From Gammaproteobacteria bacterium (GTDB lineage Bacteria; Pseudomonadota; Gammaproteobacteria; Steroidobacterales; Steroidobacteraceae), in NCBI GenBank assembly GCA_021773365.1, contig JAJFKF010000093.1, positions 1 to 51,272 of the forward strand: a DNA stretch of 51,272 nt, written 5' to 3'. The position numbers and the translations under genes were made by a program. The notes below the pieces were generated by a model. That model ran no database searches and was not told the origin of the DNA. It saw nothing but the letters and a program-made list of their open reading frames with translations. Of this stretch, positions 7,127 to 16,222 are shown piece by piece. The stretch's first letter is position 1. The number at the start of each line of letters is the position of its first letter.

Positions 7127-9331
7127 ATGAACCATAAAGAACGCCATACCGGGGTCGATTCCCCCTCTGCAAGGGCAATTTCCAGGCAATGGCGCTCCCC
7201 CTCGCCACCTGGGTACATTGCGGCGCAGACGTGCAAACGCTGCGCCGCTTTTTTTTGGACCGCCTTTGCGGTCCTGTTGCTGACCGTCCTGCCCCGGAGC
7301 AGCTCCGGCATCGATGCCGCCAGCGTGTGGGTCGGTGACATCCAGGGCAGTGGCTGGAATGCCCGCGACGTGGCATTGCAGCTGACCCTGGGGACCGGGG
7401 GCCCGACCAGCGCGCGGATTTCAATCGCGCACCTGGAGATGGACGGCATGCCGGGGCCGCTGGAGCAGGTGGTCGTAACCTGCGCCAGGCCGCAGACACA
7501 ACAGCCCCGACTGCGCTGTCCGGACGCACGGATCAGCGGGCGCTTCGGGACACTCGGCCGGCAAAGCCTGCGCGCCGACGTCACCTATCACACTGTTCGG
7601 CGCTCGTTGGATTTCGACATTCGTGATCTTCGCCTCGCCGACGGCCATGTGCGCATCGAGGGGCGATGGGCCGCTCCGGGCTGGACTGCCACGATCGATG
7701 CCAACGGCTTGCAGCTCGATGCCCTGCTCAAATTCGCCACACCCTGGTTCTCCCTGCCGGAGGGCCATGCAGTGGCGGGTCGTGGCGACCTGAGGGCAAC
7801 CGTTCGTGGCGGTGCGCAGCCCGAGCTCATCGACGCACAAGTGAGTATCCAGGCACTGACGGCAAACAATGCCGAGGGTACGCTGGCAACGGACAGCCTG
7901 GAATTGTCGCTCGAGACAAAACTGCAGGCCGAAGCCGATGGCTGGCGCATTGATGCCTCGATCCACTCTGGCAAAGGGCAGGCGTACGTAGACCCGATTT
8001 TTGCAGACATGGGTGTTCACCCTCTCCACGCCGCCTTGTCCGGCCACTGGTCGCGGGCGAATGAAGTGCTGTACATGGAGCGGTTCGAGTTTGATCAGGG
8101 TGGTATTGCGCGGGGGATCGCTGACGGCGAGTTGGCGCCAGCTGCCGCGACGCCGATCCGCAGCCTGAATCTCACCCTGGAAGCCCTGGAACTGCCCGGC
8201 GCATACGCCGCCCTGATGCAGCCCTTCCTGCTGGATACCGACTTCAAGGACCTGATCACCTCCGGAATAATCACCGGGAAAATAGCGCTCGCCGACAGCG
8301 CACCCACGGCGGTGGACGTCATGCTGCAGGAGGTCACCGCCCGCGACAAACAAGGCAAGCTCGGCATCGAAGGCCTGCGCGGGCGCTTCACCTGGAAGGC
8401 AGCCGACACCGCCACGGGGGCAGCAGCTGATCCCGCCTCTCACCTGGCGTGGGACGCCGCCAATGCCTACGGACTGTCCGGTGGCGGCGCGCAGCTGGAT
8501 TTCGTCGCTGCCGGCAAGGATTTCCGGCTGCTGCAACCCACTCTCCTGCCGGTTCTCGACGGTGGTTTGTTCATCCAGGCGCTGCGGGTGCGCAATGCCG
8601 GCGAACAGGACATGGCCCTGCGTTTCGAAGGTGAGCTGCGACCGATCAGCATGCCGCTGCTGTGCCGCGCCTTCGGCTGGCCGGAGTTTGCCGGCTCCCT
8701 GTCCGGCCGCATTCCGGAGGTGCAGTACGACGAGGGCGCCCTGTCGGTGGGCGGCACACTGGAGGCCAGCGCCTTTGGCGGTCAACTGAAGATTGCCGGC
8801 CTGGAAATGCGCGATCCGCTGGGGCGCTTTCCGCGCCTGAAGGCCGATGTGGTGCTGCGCGGACTCGACCTGGAAACAGTCACCGGCACGTTCTCCTTCG
8901 GCACCATCACCGGCAAGCTGGACGGGGAGATTCTCGGCCTGGAGTTGTTCCGCTGGGCGCCGGTGCGCATGGACGCACGCCTGTACACGCCCGCCGATGA
9001 CGACTCCCGCCACCTGATCAGCCAGCGGGCCGTAAAGAACCTCTCCAGCATCGGCGGTGGCGGTGGCAGCGTAGCAGCGGCGCTGCAGAGTGGCTTCCTG
9101 CGCTTCTTCGAGAACTTCCGCTACCGGCGCCTGGGGCTGAGTTGCCGTCTGGAAAACGAGGTCTGCCACATGGACGGAGTGGGCCGCGCCAAGAACGGCG
9201 CCTACTACATCGTGCAGGGCAGCGGCCTGCCGCGTATCGACGTCGTCGGTCACTCACGGCGGACGGACTGGCCACAACTGGTCGAACAGCTGAAGGCTAT
9301 CGAGGAATCCGGCGGACCGGTGGTGCAGTAA
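7127..9331 (+). CDS. ydbH: YdbH-like intermembrane phospholipid transport protein (AsmA-like)
   Basis: This 734-residue protein has an N-terminal hydrophobic anchor at about residues 42-58 (FFWTAFAVLLLTVLP) and a long body of beta-strand repeats. It ends in the conserved YdbH C-terminal block: FENFRYRRLGLSCRLENEVC, then GSGLPRIDVVGHSRRTDW. YdbH belongs to the AsmA-like bridge proteins that carry glycerophospholipids across the periplasm, partly redundant with TamB and YhdP. TamB is also encoded in this window. E. coli YdbH is 879 aa, so this copy is shorter. The gene is followed 104 nt later by a YdbL-type gene, matching the ydbH-ynbE-ydbL order except that no separate ynbE is seen. The identification rests on the C-terminal block and context. 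Confidence 0.8.
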   Translation: MNHKERHTGVDSPSARAISRQWRSPSPPGYIAAQTCKRCAAFFWTAFAVLLLTVLPRSSSGIDAASVWVGDIQGSGWNARDVALQLTLGTGGPTSARISIAHLEMDGMPGPLEQVVVTCARPQTQQPRLRCPDARISGRFGTLGRQSLRADVTYHTVRRSLDFDIRDLRLADGHVRIEGRWAAPGWTATIDANGLQLDALLKFATPWFSLPEGHAVAGRGDLRATVRGGAQPELIDAQVSIQALTANNAEGTLATDSLELSLETKLQAEADGWRIDASIHSGKGQAYVDPIFADMGVHPLHAALSGHWSRANEVLYMERFEFDQGGIARGIADGELAPAAATPIRSLNLTLEALELPGAYAALMQPFLLDTDFKDLITSGIITGKIALADSAPTAVDVMLQEVTARDKQGKLGIEGLRGRFTWKAADTATGAAADPASHLAWDAANAYGLSGGGAQLDFVAAGKDFRLLQPTLLPVLDGGLFIQALRVRNAGEQDMALRFEGELRPISMPLLCRAFGWPEFAGSLSGRIPEVQYDEGALSVGGTLEASAFGGQLKIAGLEMRDPLGRFPRLKADVVLRGLDLETVTGTFSFGTITGKLDGEILGLELFRWAPVRMDARLYTPADDDSRHLISQRAVKNLSSIGGGGGSVAAALQSGFLRFFENFRYRRLGLSCRLENEVCHMDGVGRAKNGAYYIVQGSGLPRIDVVGHSRRTDWPQLVEQLKAIEESGGPVVQ

Positions 9332-9435
9332 TGCCGGATGGGTGGCATATACTTCAGCCCATGTTCAGCCCCCCCGCCCAGAATGAACCCGCAACCTTAC
9401 GGCCGATGACACGGCCCACAGAACGGAGATATCCC

Positions 9436-10038
9436 ATGCGCCGCTTTGCCGTCCTGAATCTGACCCTGGCCAGCATCCTCATCGCCGCCTGCGTCACCAT
9501 CAATGTGTACTTCCCCGCCGCCGCCGCCGAGAAGGCCGCCGACCGGGTCATCGATGAAGTCTGGGGCAAACAAAAGAGCGCACCCGCGCAGAATGAGCAA
9601 AGCTCCACCTTCGCGCCCGGCGCGCAGCGCATGCTGCTCGCGGCCGCCGGTGGCGTGCTGAACTTCATCATTCCGGCAGCGCACGCCCAGGCGGACCTGA
9701 ACGTCTCCACGCCTGAGGTTCGCGCCATCACCGCCTCAATGGAAGGGCGCCATGGCTCACTGACCAAGTACTACAGTTCAGGCGCGGTGGGTCTGACCGC
9801 CGACGGCATGATCGAAGTACGCGACCAGAACGCCATTCCGCTACCGGAGCGCAACACCGCCCGCAAGCTGGTGGCCGACGAAAACAAGGACCGCGCCGCG
9901 CTGTACGCGGAGATCGCCAAAGCCAACGGCCATCCCGAGTGGGAAGGCGAGATCCGCGACACCTTCGCCAAGCGCTGGATTGCCAAGGCACAGAGTGGCT
10001 GGTACTACCAGGACGGCGGCGCCTGGACGCAGAAGTAA
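9436..10038 (+). CDS. ydbL: YdbL-like DUF1318 protein with its own lipoprotein signal
   Basis: This 200-residue DUF1318 protein starts at ATG9436; the longer open frame runs back into ydbH but has no family similarity there. The N-terminus is a lipoprotein signal with lipobox LIAAC, followed by VTINVYFP and AADRVIDEVWG. A second hydrophobic, alanine-rich stretch precedes the YdbL core, which contains MEGRHGSLTKYYSSGAVGL and the family hallmark ANGHPEWEGEI. E. coli YdbL is a 108-aa periplasmic protein working with YdbH and the small lipoprotein YnbE. Here the lipobox and VTIN segment recall YnbE, so this may be a natural YnbE-YdbL combination. Confidence 0.85.
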   Translation: MRRFAVLNLTLASILIAACVTINVYFPAAAAEKAADRVIDEVWGKQKSAPAQNEQSSTFAPGAQRMLLAAAGGVLNFIIPAAHAQADLNVSTPEVRAITASMEGRHGSLTKYYSSGAVGLTADGMIEVRDQNAIPLPERNTARKLVADENKDRAALYAEIAKANGHPEWEGEIRDTFAKRWIAKAQSGWYYQDGGAWTQK

Positions 10039-10052
10039 CGCGGGCCGCGAAA

Positions 10053-10080
10053 ATGCCCCTGCCCTCATCGACAGGGGCAT
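10053..10080. terminator. Hairpin between convergent genes
   Basis: A perfect 9-bp stem, ATGCCCCTG at 10053-10061 pairing with CAGGGGCAT at 10072-10080, encloses a 10-nt loop. It lies in the 48-bp gap between the ydbL stop (10038) and the receptor stop (10087). No T-tract follows on either strand, so intrinsic termination is plausible but unproven. Confidence 0.55.
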
Positions 10081-10086
10081 GCCCGG

Positions 10087-13000
10087 TCAGAAGGATTTGC
10101 GCCAGCTGATGCTGTAGCGACGCAGGCGCGGATCGGCATACGGGCTGTAGCCGCCGGTAGCGCTGGTGGTAGCCAGTATGGGCGGCATGGAATTGAATAC
10201 ATTGCTGATGCCCACCGTGAACTCGCTGTCGGCCAGGAAGTTGCCAGCCAGCCCGGCAACGGCACCGAAGCGATACTTGAAGAAGGCATCGTGATAGATC
10301 TGGCTGTCGATGGTGGGCGAACCCTGCTGGCGAACCTTTACCGTAATCTGCGAAATCTGATCTTCACTGCGGTAGACCAGATAGTCATGGTAGTACTGCG
10401 TGCTCCAGCCCAGCGTCCAGTCGCCACGGGTTAGCGTCAGTCCGCCGTTGCCGCGCCATTCAAGCACCCCGCCGTTATAGCCGACCAGATCGCGCCGCGG
10501 GCTTTCCGCCAGAGTCTGGCGTTCGAACTGCGGCTGATAGGTGGCCAGCGCATAGGCCCGGAACGCGCCGAAGGCGCTGTCCCAGACATAGTCGAGCTGA
10601 ATGTCGTAGGCCTCCAGCTTGCTGCGCGCAATGTTGACCAGACTCTGGTCGATTCTCGTGATCGCGCCGCCTTCGAACCCGGCATTGATGTCTGCCTGAG
10701 TCAGCGGCAACCGCTCCACCCGTCCGGGCAAGTCATCTTCGTTGCTGACGACTTCCTGCGCCGTCAACGAGCTGATCTCATCGGTCTTCTCGATGCGGGT
10801 GTAATCGACCGACAGGCGCAGGCCCGGCAGCGATTGCGGCGTGAAAATCAAACCACCGGACCAACTGGTGGACTCCTCGGGCTGCAGATCCGGATTACCC
10901 CCGAACACCACGCCGATGGGAAACAGAATCTCGGGGACGCCGGAGCGCTTCGGATCGGAAACAAACTCCAGCCAGAAATCTATATTGAACGGAAACAGAT
11001 CAGCGACGGACGGCGCCAGAAACCCGGTGCCGTAGCTGGCGCGCAACGCCAGGGACCGCGTCGGCGCATAGCGCACACCGAAGGTGTAGTCGGTCGACTC
11101 CACTTCATTGACAACGCGATCCACGGATGGCAGCGACGCGGAACGTGAATCGACCGCAAAGCCGCCGAATGGCACCGTCTCGGTTTCATATTCATCGCGG
11201 CGAACGGAAGCCTGCAATTGCAGGTCGTGCACCAGCGGACGGGTATTCTGCTCGCCGATCAACGGCGCTGTCGCCTCAACATAGAGGCTCTTCACCTTCT
11301 GGCCGCGGCTGGGATAGTAAAGAACCTCGGGTTCATCAGTGGAAAAGTTCAGCTGGTTGACAAAACTGTTCCTGGCTTCCTCCTCCCGGTAGCTGAGCAC
11401 TCCTGACAGCACGAGTTTTCCGCCCGGCATCTGCGTCACCGGCCCGGCGAGGCGTAAAGAATAGTCGTTCAATACCGAATCCGCCGGGCCGGTCATGTTG
11501 TTCGGGGATGGCAGCAGGAACGGGCCCACCTCCAATGGAAAGACGTTAAGGTCCCGCACGATATCGAGCGTGCCGTTGGCGATGGCCGCCTCACCGGCAT
11601 TGCTGATCACCGGCGAGGTGGAGCTGTAGCGGAATCTCGACAATCCCCGGCTGTAGTCGAACTGCGCGCTCCAATCGCGCGGCAGGCGCAGGCGCAGCCC
11701 CGCGGCAGCATGCGAGGTCTCGGAATCCACTGGGGTATCGAACTCGATAGTGGTGTTCGGATAGGTCACCTCGATCGGGCCGACGAAGGGGTTGTTCGGC
11801 GCGTCGGCCGCAAGATTCTGCGTAAATGAGCCAAAGCCGGTCTTGCTCTTGCTGTTGTTGTTGAAGATCGAAAAATCGGCAAATGCCTCCAGCGTTCGTG
11901 TTAATTCATGGCGAACGCTCAACGACAGCGATTCGGTAGTGGGGTGAGTCAGCAGGCTGCGGCGCTGACCGCGGACATCATCCGGAATATCGAAGTTGAA
12001 CATGCCGCCGTTGGCGGCGAGGGCCGCGCCTCCATCGGAGGAGATTCCCGGATAACCGACAGGCACATACGTCACCCGATGGCCGATGTCGGCGCCGCCC
12101 ATGGTGCCATCCTTCAGCGCGAGATTCATGCCGTTGCGACTGCGAATGTTCGGCGTAGCCCCGAATATGTTGGCCTGCCCGCCCAACAGGAATGCCCGGT
12201 TGTTCTGCAGATTCAGCGCCCTGCCGCGACGGGTGAAATCGCGCTCCCGCACCAGCAGAGGATTGGAATCGGAGTAGCTGCCGGACAGCAGCACGCTGGT
12301 GCGATCTGTCGCGGAGTTGTGACCGGCGCTGAAACTCAGGCTGCGTTCGGCCACGTCCGAGTCGAATGTATTGTTGTACGTGGCGTTGACTTCGACGCCG
12401 GAGTAGCCACGCTTGAGCACGATGTTGACCACACCGCCGGTGGCGCCGCCGCCGTAGATTCCCGATGCCGTGGACGGCAGCACTTCGATGCGCTCCACGG
12501 TGTTCATCGGAATGCCGTTGATGTCCGGCTGCACCGTAACGCCGGTGACTGGAATCGTCGACACGCTCGGCATTCTGCGGCCATTGACCAGCACCAGTGT
12601 CTGATTGGTGCCGAGACCGCGCAGGTCTATCAGGCTCTGGTTGCCGAAAGCGCCGATTTCATCCTGCCTGGGTGTGGCCGCCAGAGCATTCATAGGAAGC
12701 CTGGACTTCAGGAAATCCCCAAGAGAACCTTCCATGGAATGCTCGATGTCGGTGCTGTCGAATACCACATAGGGCTGTACATCGTCTTCGCTGCGGCGGA
12801 TATCGGCGTTGGAGGTTCTGCGCCCCTTGACCAGGATCTCCGGCACACCGCGTTCGGATCCGGCCGCGGCGGATTGTGCGGCTTTCTTTTGCTCTGCATT
12901 TTCAGTTTCCGCGCCGGTTTCGTCGACTCGGGCCAGCGTGATGGCCGCCCCGCCGCTGCTCTGTCCGGCGCGCTCCGTCACTCGCTCGCCCCTGGTCACG

Positions 13001-13317
13001 ACTCCGGTCGGCTGAATGGTGACCGTGCGGTCATTGACGAACTCGAAAGTCAGGCCGGTTTCGCGCAGCAGCTCCAGCAGGGTGTCCTGCACGGACTTGC
13101 CGGCCTGCGCACCGCGCGTCTTCAGTCCGGCGGCGATCTCCGGACGATAGACCAGCTGCAGTCCGGTCTGCGCGGCAAAAGCATCCAGCGCCTTGGCCAG
13201 GGGCTGAGGAGAAATTCCTTCACTCAGGCTCGAAGCCTGCGCCAGAGGGAGGCTCGCGAACAGCGCGACGAACGCAGCTGTGACAAAAATTGTTGAAGCA
13301 ATGCGTAGTTTAGTCAT
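10087..13317 (-). CDS. Module A TonB-dependent receptor with STN domain
   Basis: This 1,076-residue outer-membrane TonB-dependent transducer starts at MTKLRIAST. The frame continues 73 codons upstream into the fecR gene, but a clear signal peptide (to about residue 29, LAQASS) begins here. The STN domain at ~37-102 contacts the FecR partner. A linker ending in PEILVKG, a plausible TonB box, and the block RRSEDDVQPYVVF lead into the plug (IDLRGLGTNQTLVLVNGRRM, YGGGATGGVVNIVLKRGYSG) and a large beta-barrel ending with aromatic Phe. It is the most divergent of the five receptors here. It is the last gene of a sigma-FecR-receptor set on the minus strand, 109 nt after fecR. The substrate is unknown. 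Confidence 0.92.
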   Translation of the reverse strand: MTKLRIASTIFVTAAFVALFASLPLAQASSLSEGISPQPLAKALDAFAAQTGLQLVYRPEIAAGLKTRGAQAGKSVQDTLLELLRETGLTFEFVNDRTVTIQPTGVVTRGERVTERAGQSSGGAAITLARVDETGAETENAEQKKAAQSAAAGSERGVPEILVKGRRTSNADIRRSEDDVQPYVVFDSTDIEHSMEGSLGDFLKSRLPMNALAATPRQDEIGAFGNQSLIDLRGLGTNQTLVLVNGRRMPSVSTIPVTGVTVQPDINGIPMNTVERIEVLPSTASGIYGGGATGGVVNIVLKRGYSGVEVNATYNNTFDSDVAERSLSFSAGHNSATDRTSVLLSGSYSDSNPLLVRERDFTRRGRALNLQNNRAFLLGGQANIFGATPNIRSRNGMNLALKDGTMGGADIGHRVTYVPVGYPGISSDGGAALAANGGMFNFDIPDDVRGQRRSLLTHPTTESLSLSVRHELTRTLEAFADFSIFNNNSKSKTGFGSFTQNLAADAPNNPFVGPIEVTYPNTTIEFDTPVDSETSHAAAGLRLRLPRDWSAQFDYSRGLSRFRYSSTSPVISNAGEAAIANGTLDIVRDLNVFPLEVGPFLLPSPNNMTGPADSVLNDYSLRLAGPVTQMPGGKLVLSGVLSYREEEARNSFVNQLNFSTDEPEVLYYPSRGQKVKSLYVEATAPLIGEQNTRPLVHDLQLQASVRRDEYETETVPFGGFAVDSRSASLPSVDRVVNEVESTDYTFGVRYAPTRSLALRASYGTGFLAPSVADLFPFNIDFWLEFVSDPKRSGVPEILFPIGVVFGGNPDLQPEESTSWSGGLIFTPQSLPGLRLSVDYTRIEKTDEISSLTAQEVVSNEDDLPGRVERLPLTQADINAGFEGGAITRIDQSLVNIARSKLEAYDIQLDYVWDSAFGAFRAYALATYQPQFERQTLAESPRRDLVGYNGGVLEWRGNGGLTLTRGDWTLGWSTQYYHDYLVYRSEDQISQITVKVRQQGSPTIDSQIYHDAFFKYRFGAVAGLAGNFLADSEFTVGISNVFNSMPPILATTSATGGYSPYADPRLRRYSISWRKSF

Positions 13318-13426
13318 GATTTCCCCTCGTTGACCCGACAGCGTCGCTGCATCGCGAAGCTTTGTCGGCGCCTTAGAGTGGGAAGCGGCAAAAAGCGGGC
13401 ACCATTTTTTCGGTTGGCGTGGAAAT

Positions 13427-14464
13427 TCAACGACGTCGCAGCAGCCGGCCACCGCTCGCCAGCCGCTGCGCCTCCACCTGCTCATACTCCCGCAGATACT
13501 GCACCAGCGAATCCGGATCGCCGGCATCGAAGGCACCGCTGATCTTCATGGCGCCGAGCGCGGCATCGTCGATACGCAGAGGAGCGGCGTGGTAGCGATT
13601 GAACTCCGCGACCACGACCGACAATGGTTCTTCGTGAAAAATCAGCCGCCGCTGCGTCCAGGCCAGCACCCGCTCCACGCCTGGACCCTTGCCGGGCAGC
13701 ACCTGCCCGCTCTGAGTGACTGCTGCCTGCTCGCCGGCGTCGAGCTCAAGCGGCGGTTGCGTACTCTCGGTCAACGCCACACGGCCCTCGATGACCGTCA
13801 CCGCCGTGCGCTCACCCAGAATCTGCACGTTGAACTCCGTGCCCACGGCGCGCACGGTGGCCTGGGGTGTAATCACCAGAAACGGACGCTGCGCCTCCCT
13901 GGCCACCCTGAATCGCGCCTCGCCGCGCTCGAGCACCAGTCGACGTTCGCTGTCGGACAACTCGATCCGCAGACGCGAATTGGTATTCAAGTGCACCATT
14001 GAACCGTCAGGCAGCGCAAGGCTGCGCTGTTCACCCACGGCGGTGACAAGGCGGGAAGGGTGCGATCCCTGCGACTGCACCAGCCAGCCGGCAAGTCCCG
14101 CCAGCCCGAGCAACGCCACTGCCGCGTAGGCATAGCCGCGACGGGACGCGCGGCCGGCGACCCCGTGCATGGCGGTTGCGGCTGCGGCCACCCCATCCGT
14201 GAGTGTCACGACATTGGCTGCCTCCTCCTCGAGGTGCGAGCGGCGGATCAGTTCATCCAGATCGATCTCGCCGACGCCGGGCACATCGCCCCACAGGCGC
14301 GTCACCGCCAGATACTCTTCAATGTGCGCCGGGGAACGCAGCAGCCAGCCGGCGAACTCATCCTGCACACCGGCAGGCGGCGTCTCATCATGCAGGCGTG
14401 CAAACCACTCCGCCGCCTGACCGGCGATGTGTTCACGCGCTTGATCCTGACGCTCCATGCTCAT
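13427..14464 (-). CDS. Module A FecR-type sigma regulator
   Basis: This 345-residue inner-membrane FecR protein relays receptor status to its sigma factor. The N-terminal cytoplasmic DUF4880-like region contains AAEWFARLHDE and EFAGWLLRSPAHIEEYL. A transmembrane helix lies at about 111-129. The periplasmic FecR domain follows with LALPDGSMVHLNTNSRLRI, GEARFRVA and AVGTEFNVQ. The C-terminal DUF4974-like part contacts the receptor STN domain (AWTQRRLIFHEEPLSVVVAE). The start ATG overlaps the sigma-gene stop as ATGA (14461-14464), implying translational coupling; an alternative ATG lies two codons in. FecR proteins can act as anti-sigma and, after proteolysis, as pro-sigma factors. Which applies here cannot be told. 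Confidence 0.92.
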   Translation of the reverse strand: MSMERQDQAREHIAGQAAEWFARLHDETPPAGVQDEFAGWLLRSPAHIEEYLAVTRLWGDVPGVGEIDLDELIRRSHLEEEAANVVTLTDGVAAAATAMHGVAGRASRRGYAYAAVALLGLAGLAGWLVQSQGSHPSRLVTAVGEQRSLALPDGSMVHLNTNSRLRIELSDSERRLVLERGEARFRVAREAQRPFLVITPQATVRAVGTEFNVQILGERTAVTVIEGRVALTESTQPPLELDAGEQAAVTQSGQVLPGKGPGVERVLAWTQRRLIFHEEPLSVVVAEFNRYHAAPLRIDDAALGAMKISGAFDAGDPDSLVQYLREYEQVEAQRLASGGRLLRRR

Positions 14465-14976
14465 GTCTCCAGATCCCGCAGACGGCTGCGGCAGTGGCGC
14501 AGGCCGATGCCCAGGTACTTCTTGACCATGCTCGATGAAATACCCAGGCGCGCGCCGATTTCATCGTAGGTCATGCCGTCGCGCCGGTGCATGACCAGCA
14601 CCGCCTGGCACTTCGGTGACAGTCCCTTGAAGGCAGCGCCCAGTCGCCCGCGCAACACCATCGCATCGGCGGCCCGGTCCACGGCCACCGGCACCGCAGT
14701 TTCGATGCATTCCTCTTTCCAGCGCCGCAGGCCGGCAGCATCGGAGCGGCGTTTCAGTTCGAATTCGTAAACCAGGTGGGCGGCGATACGGTACAGATAG
14801 GCTTGAGGATTGGTGATCAGTTCCTGCCTCTCGATGCGCAGCAAGCGCACGTAGGCTTCCTGGGCCAGATCACGGGCGTCGGCGGCCGTGGCGACGCGGC
14901 GCGACAGAAAGCGCAGCAGGTCCTCGCCGTGGCGGGCCACGATCCGGGAAACAAATTGGCTGGATGAGGGTTTCAT
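14461..14976 (-). CDS. Module A ECF sigma factor (FecI-like)
   Basis: This 171-residue ECF sigma factor presumably drives its own module. Region 2 shows ARDLAQEAYVRLLRI and region 4 shows GMTYDEIGARLGISSSMVKK, the -35-binding helix-turn-helix. The open frame extends to 15264, but that extra N-terminus is only the translation of the inverted-repeat element at 15069-15353. MKPSSSQF at 14976 is the first start that gives a normal-length sigma factor, though no strong Shine-Dalgarno is visible. It overlaps fecR by four bases. Unlike the other modules, no GTAC-type dyad was found upstream. Confidence 0.9.
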   Translation of the reverse strand: MKPSSSQFVSRIVARHGEDLLRFLSRRVATAADARDLAQEAYVRLLRIERQELITNPQAYLYRIAAHLVYEFELKRRSDAAGLRRWKEECIETAVPVAVDRAADAMVLRGRLGAAFKGLSPKCQAVLVMHRRDGMTYDEIGARLGISSSMVKKYLGIGLRHCRSRLRDLET

Positions 14977-15068
14977 GGCTGGCGGACACTCGCTGCACGG
15001 GCAATCCTCCGCGCAATCCCCTAGAGCGTCCAGCCCCGAAAACCGGGCACCCGGATTCAGCAGGCTTG

Positions 15069-15353
15069 CAAGCGCCGGTATGGATTCCTCATGAACGCTC
15101 TGACGTCGGCGGGGCGCAGATCCGAGTGGGGAGGGCTTCCGGGGACCGGCAGCAAGACCCCTTTTTGCTGCGCTATCCCTGCTCCGCAAAAAGCCCAGGG
15201 CGCCCATCCTGGCCGACCGTTCGGCGCAGTGCGCCGAACCCATGGGGGCCTTGGGAAAAACCATCCATGGTTTTTCACATCCCCGGAAGCCCTCCCCACT
15301 CGGGTCTGCGCCGAGACGCTGTGGCGTTCACGGGGAATCCATACCGGCGCTTG
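15069..15353. repeat. 285-bp palindromic element with ~76-nt terminal inverted repeats
   Basis: The gap 14977-15399 contains no convincing gene. Arms 15069-15145 and 15280-15353 are imperfect inverted repeats, perfect over their outer 19-20 nt (CAAGCGCCGGTATGGATTCC and complement) and over an inner 18-nt block at 15128-15145/15280-15297. The interior is itself packed with hairpins: TTCGGCGCAGTGCGCCGAA at 15220-15238 and AAAAACCATCCATGGTTTTT at 15256-15275. A stem also pairs 15189-15202 with 15242-15255. The whole would fold as a branched RNA or DNA structure, as expected for a dispersed structured intergenic repeat. It lies just upstream of the module A sigma gene and just downstream of yadH. 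Confidence 0.8.
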
Positions 15354-15399
15354 CCGGCCGTCGACGTGGAGCGGTGGCTGTCCCGGGAAGCCCGGGTAT

Positions 15400-16200
15400 C
15401 TATTCGCGGATGCCGACGCCGCGGTTCAGCAGCATCACCGCCACCGTGAACAGTACTGCGGCAAAGGCCAGCATGATCGCGTAAGCCACGCCGATGGGCA
15501 CATCGGAGCTGCCCAGAAAGCCGTAGCGGAAGGCGTTCACCATGTAGAGAATTGGATTGGCGTAGGAGAGCTTCTCCGCCCAGGCCGGCAGCAGGCTCAC
15601 CGAGTAGAAGACCCCGCCCAGGTAGGTCAGCGGCGCGAGAATGTAGGTGGGAAACCAGGAAATCTGGTCGAAGTTCCGCGCGTAGATCGCGTTGATGAAT
15701 CCACCCAGCGAGAACACGGTGGCGGTCAGGATCACCGAACTGAGAATGATCAGCACATGGTGCACGGACAGACGCGTGAAGAACAGCGCCACGGCAGTCA
15801 CGACGGCGCCGACAATCAGCCCGCGCAGCACGCCGCCGCAGATATAGCCAATCACGATAAGCCAGCTCGGCAGCGGCGAGACCATCAGTTCTTCGATGTG
15901 TTTACTGAACTTGGCGCCGAAGAATGACGACACCACGTTGCCGTAGGAATTGGTGATCACCGACATCATGATCAGTCCGGGGGCGATGTACTGCATGTAG
16001 TCGAAACCGCCCATTTCACCGATGCGCCGGCCGATGAGGCTGCCAAAAATGATGAAGTACAGCGTGGCGGTGACGGCCGGCGGCAGCACGGTCTGCCCCC
16101 AGATGCGCATGATGCGCCCGAATTCGCGGATGAGGATGGTGCGAAAGCCCACCCGGCGGGTGGCGCCGAGGTCCAGCGGCGGGCGAGGTGCGGTTGTCAT
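15400..16200 (-). CDS. yadH: ABC-2 type transporter permease YadH
   Basis: This 266-residue permease partners the upstream ATPase. It has the usual six-helix ABC-2 fold. It matches E. coli YadH (256 aa) along its length: IMRIWGQTVLPPAVT, TLYFIIFGSLIGRRIG, YIAPGLIMMSVITNSYGN, VVSSFFGAKFSKHIEEL and LAPLTYLGGVFYSVSLLP. I chose ATG16200; a GTG at 16218 adds six residues and cannot be excluded. The gene follows yadG with a gap of only about 20 nt, so the two are cotranscribed. The substrate of YadGH is not established; the family exports hydrophobic or complex molecules across the inner membrane. Confidence 0.93.
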   Translation of the reverse strand: MTTAPRPPLDLGATRRVGFRTILIREFGRIMRIWGQTVLPPAVTATLYFIIFGSLIGRRIGEMGGFDYMQYIAPGLIMMSVITNSYGNVVSSFFGAKFSKHIEELMVSPLPSWLIVIGYICGGVLRGLIVGAVVTAVALFFTRLSVHHVLIILSSVILTATVFSLGGFINAIYARNFDQISWFPTYILAPLTYLGGVFYSVSLLPAWAEKLSYANPILYMVNAFRYGFLGSSDVPIGVAYAIMLAFAAVLFTVAVMLLNRGVGIRE

Positions 16201-16222
16201 GGCGTCTTTGCTCAACACCAGT

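Noticed and set aside
7421-9253. Minus-strand open frame of 610 codons inside ydbH
   Set aside because: Composition is typical of an antisense shadow in GC-rich DNA, and the plus strand carries the recognisable YdbH C-terminus.
14977-15264. N-terminal extension of the module A sigma factor (frame open to 15264)
   Set aside because: The extra ~96 residues are a translation of the inverted-repeat element. Sigma factor similarity and normal length begin at the ATG at 14976.
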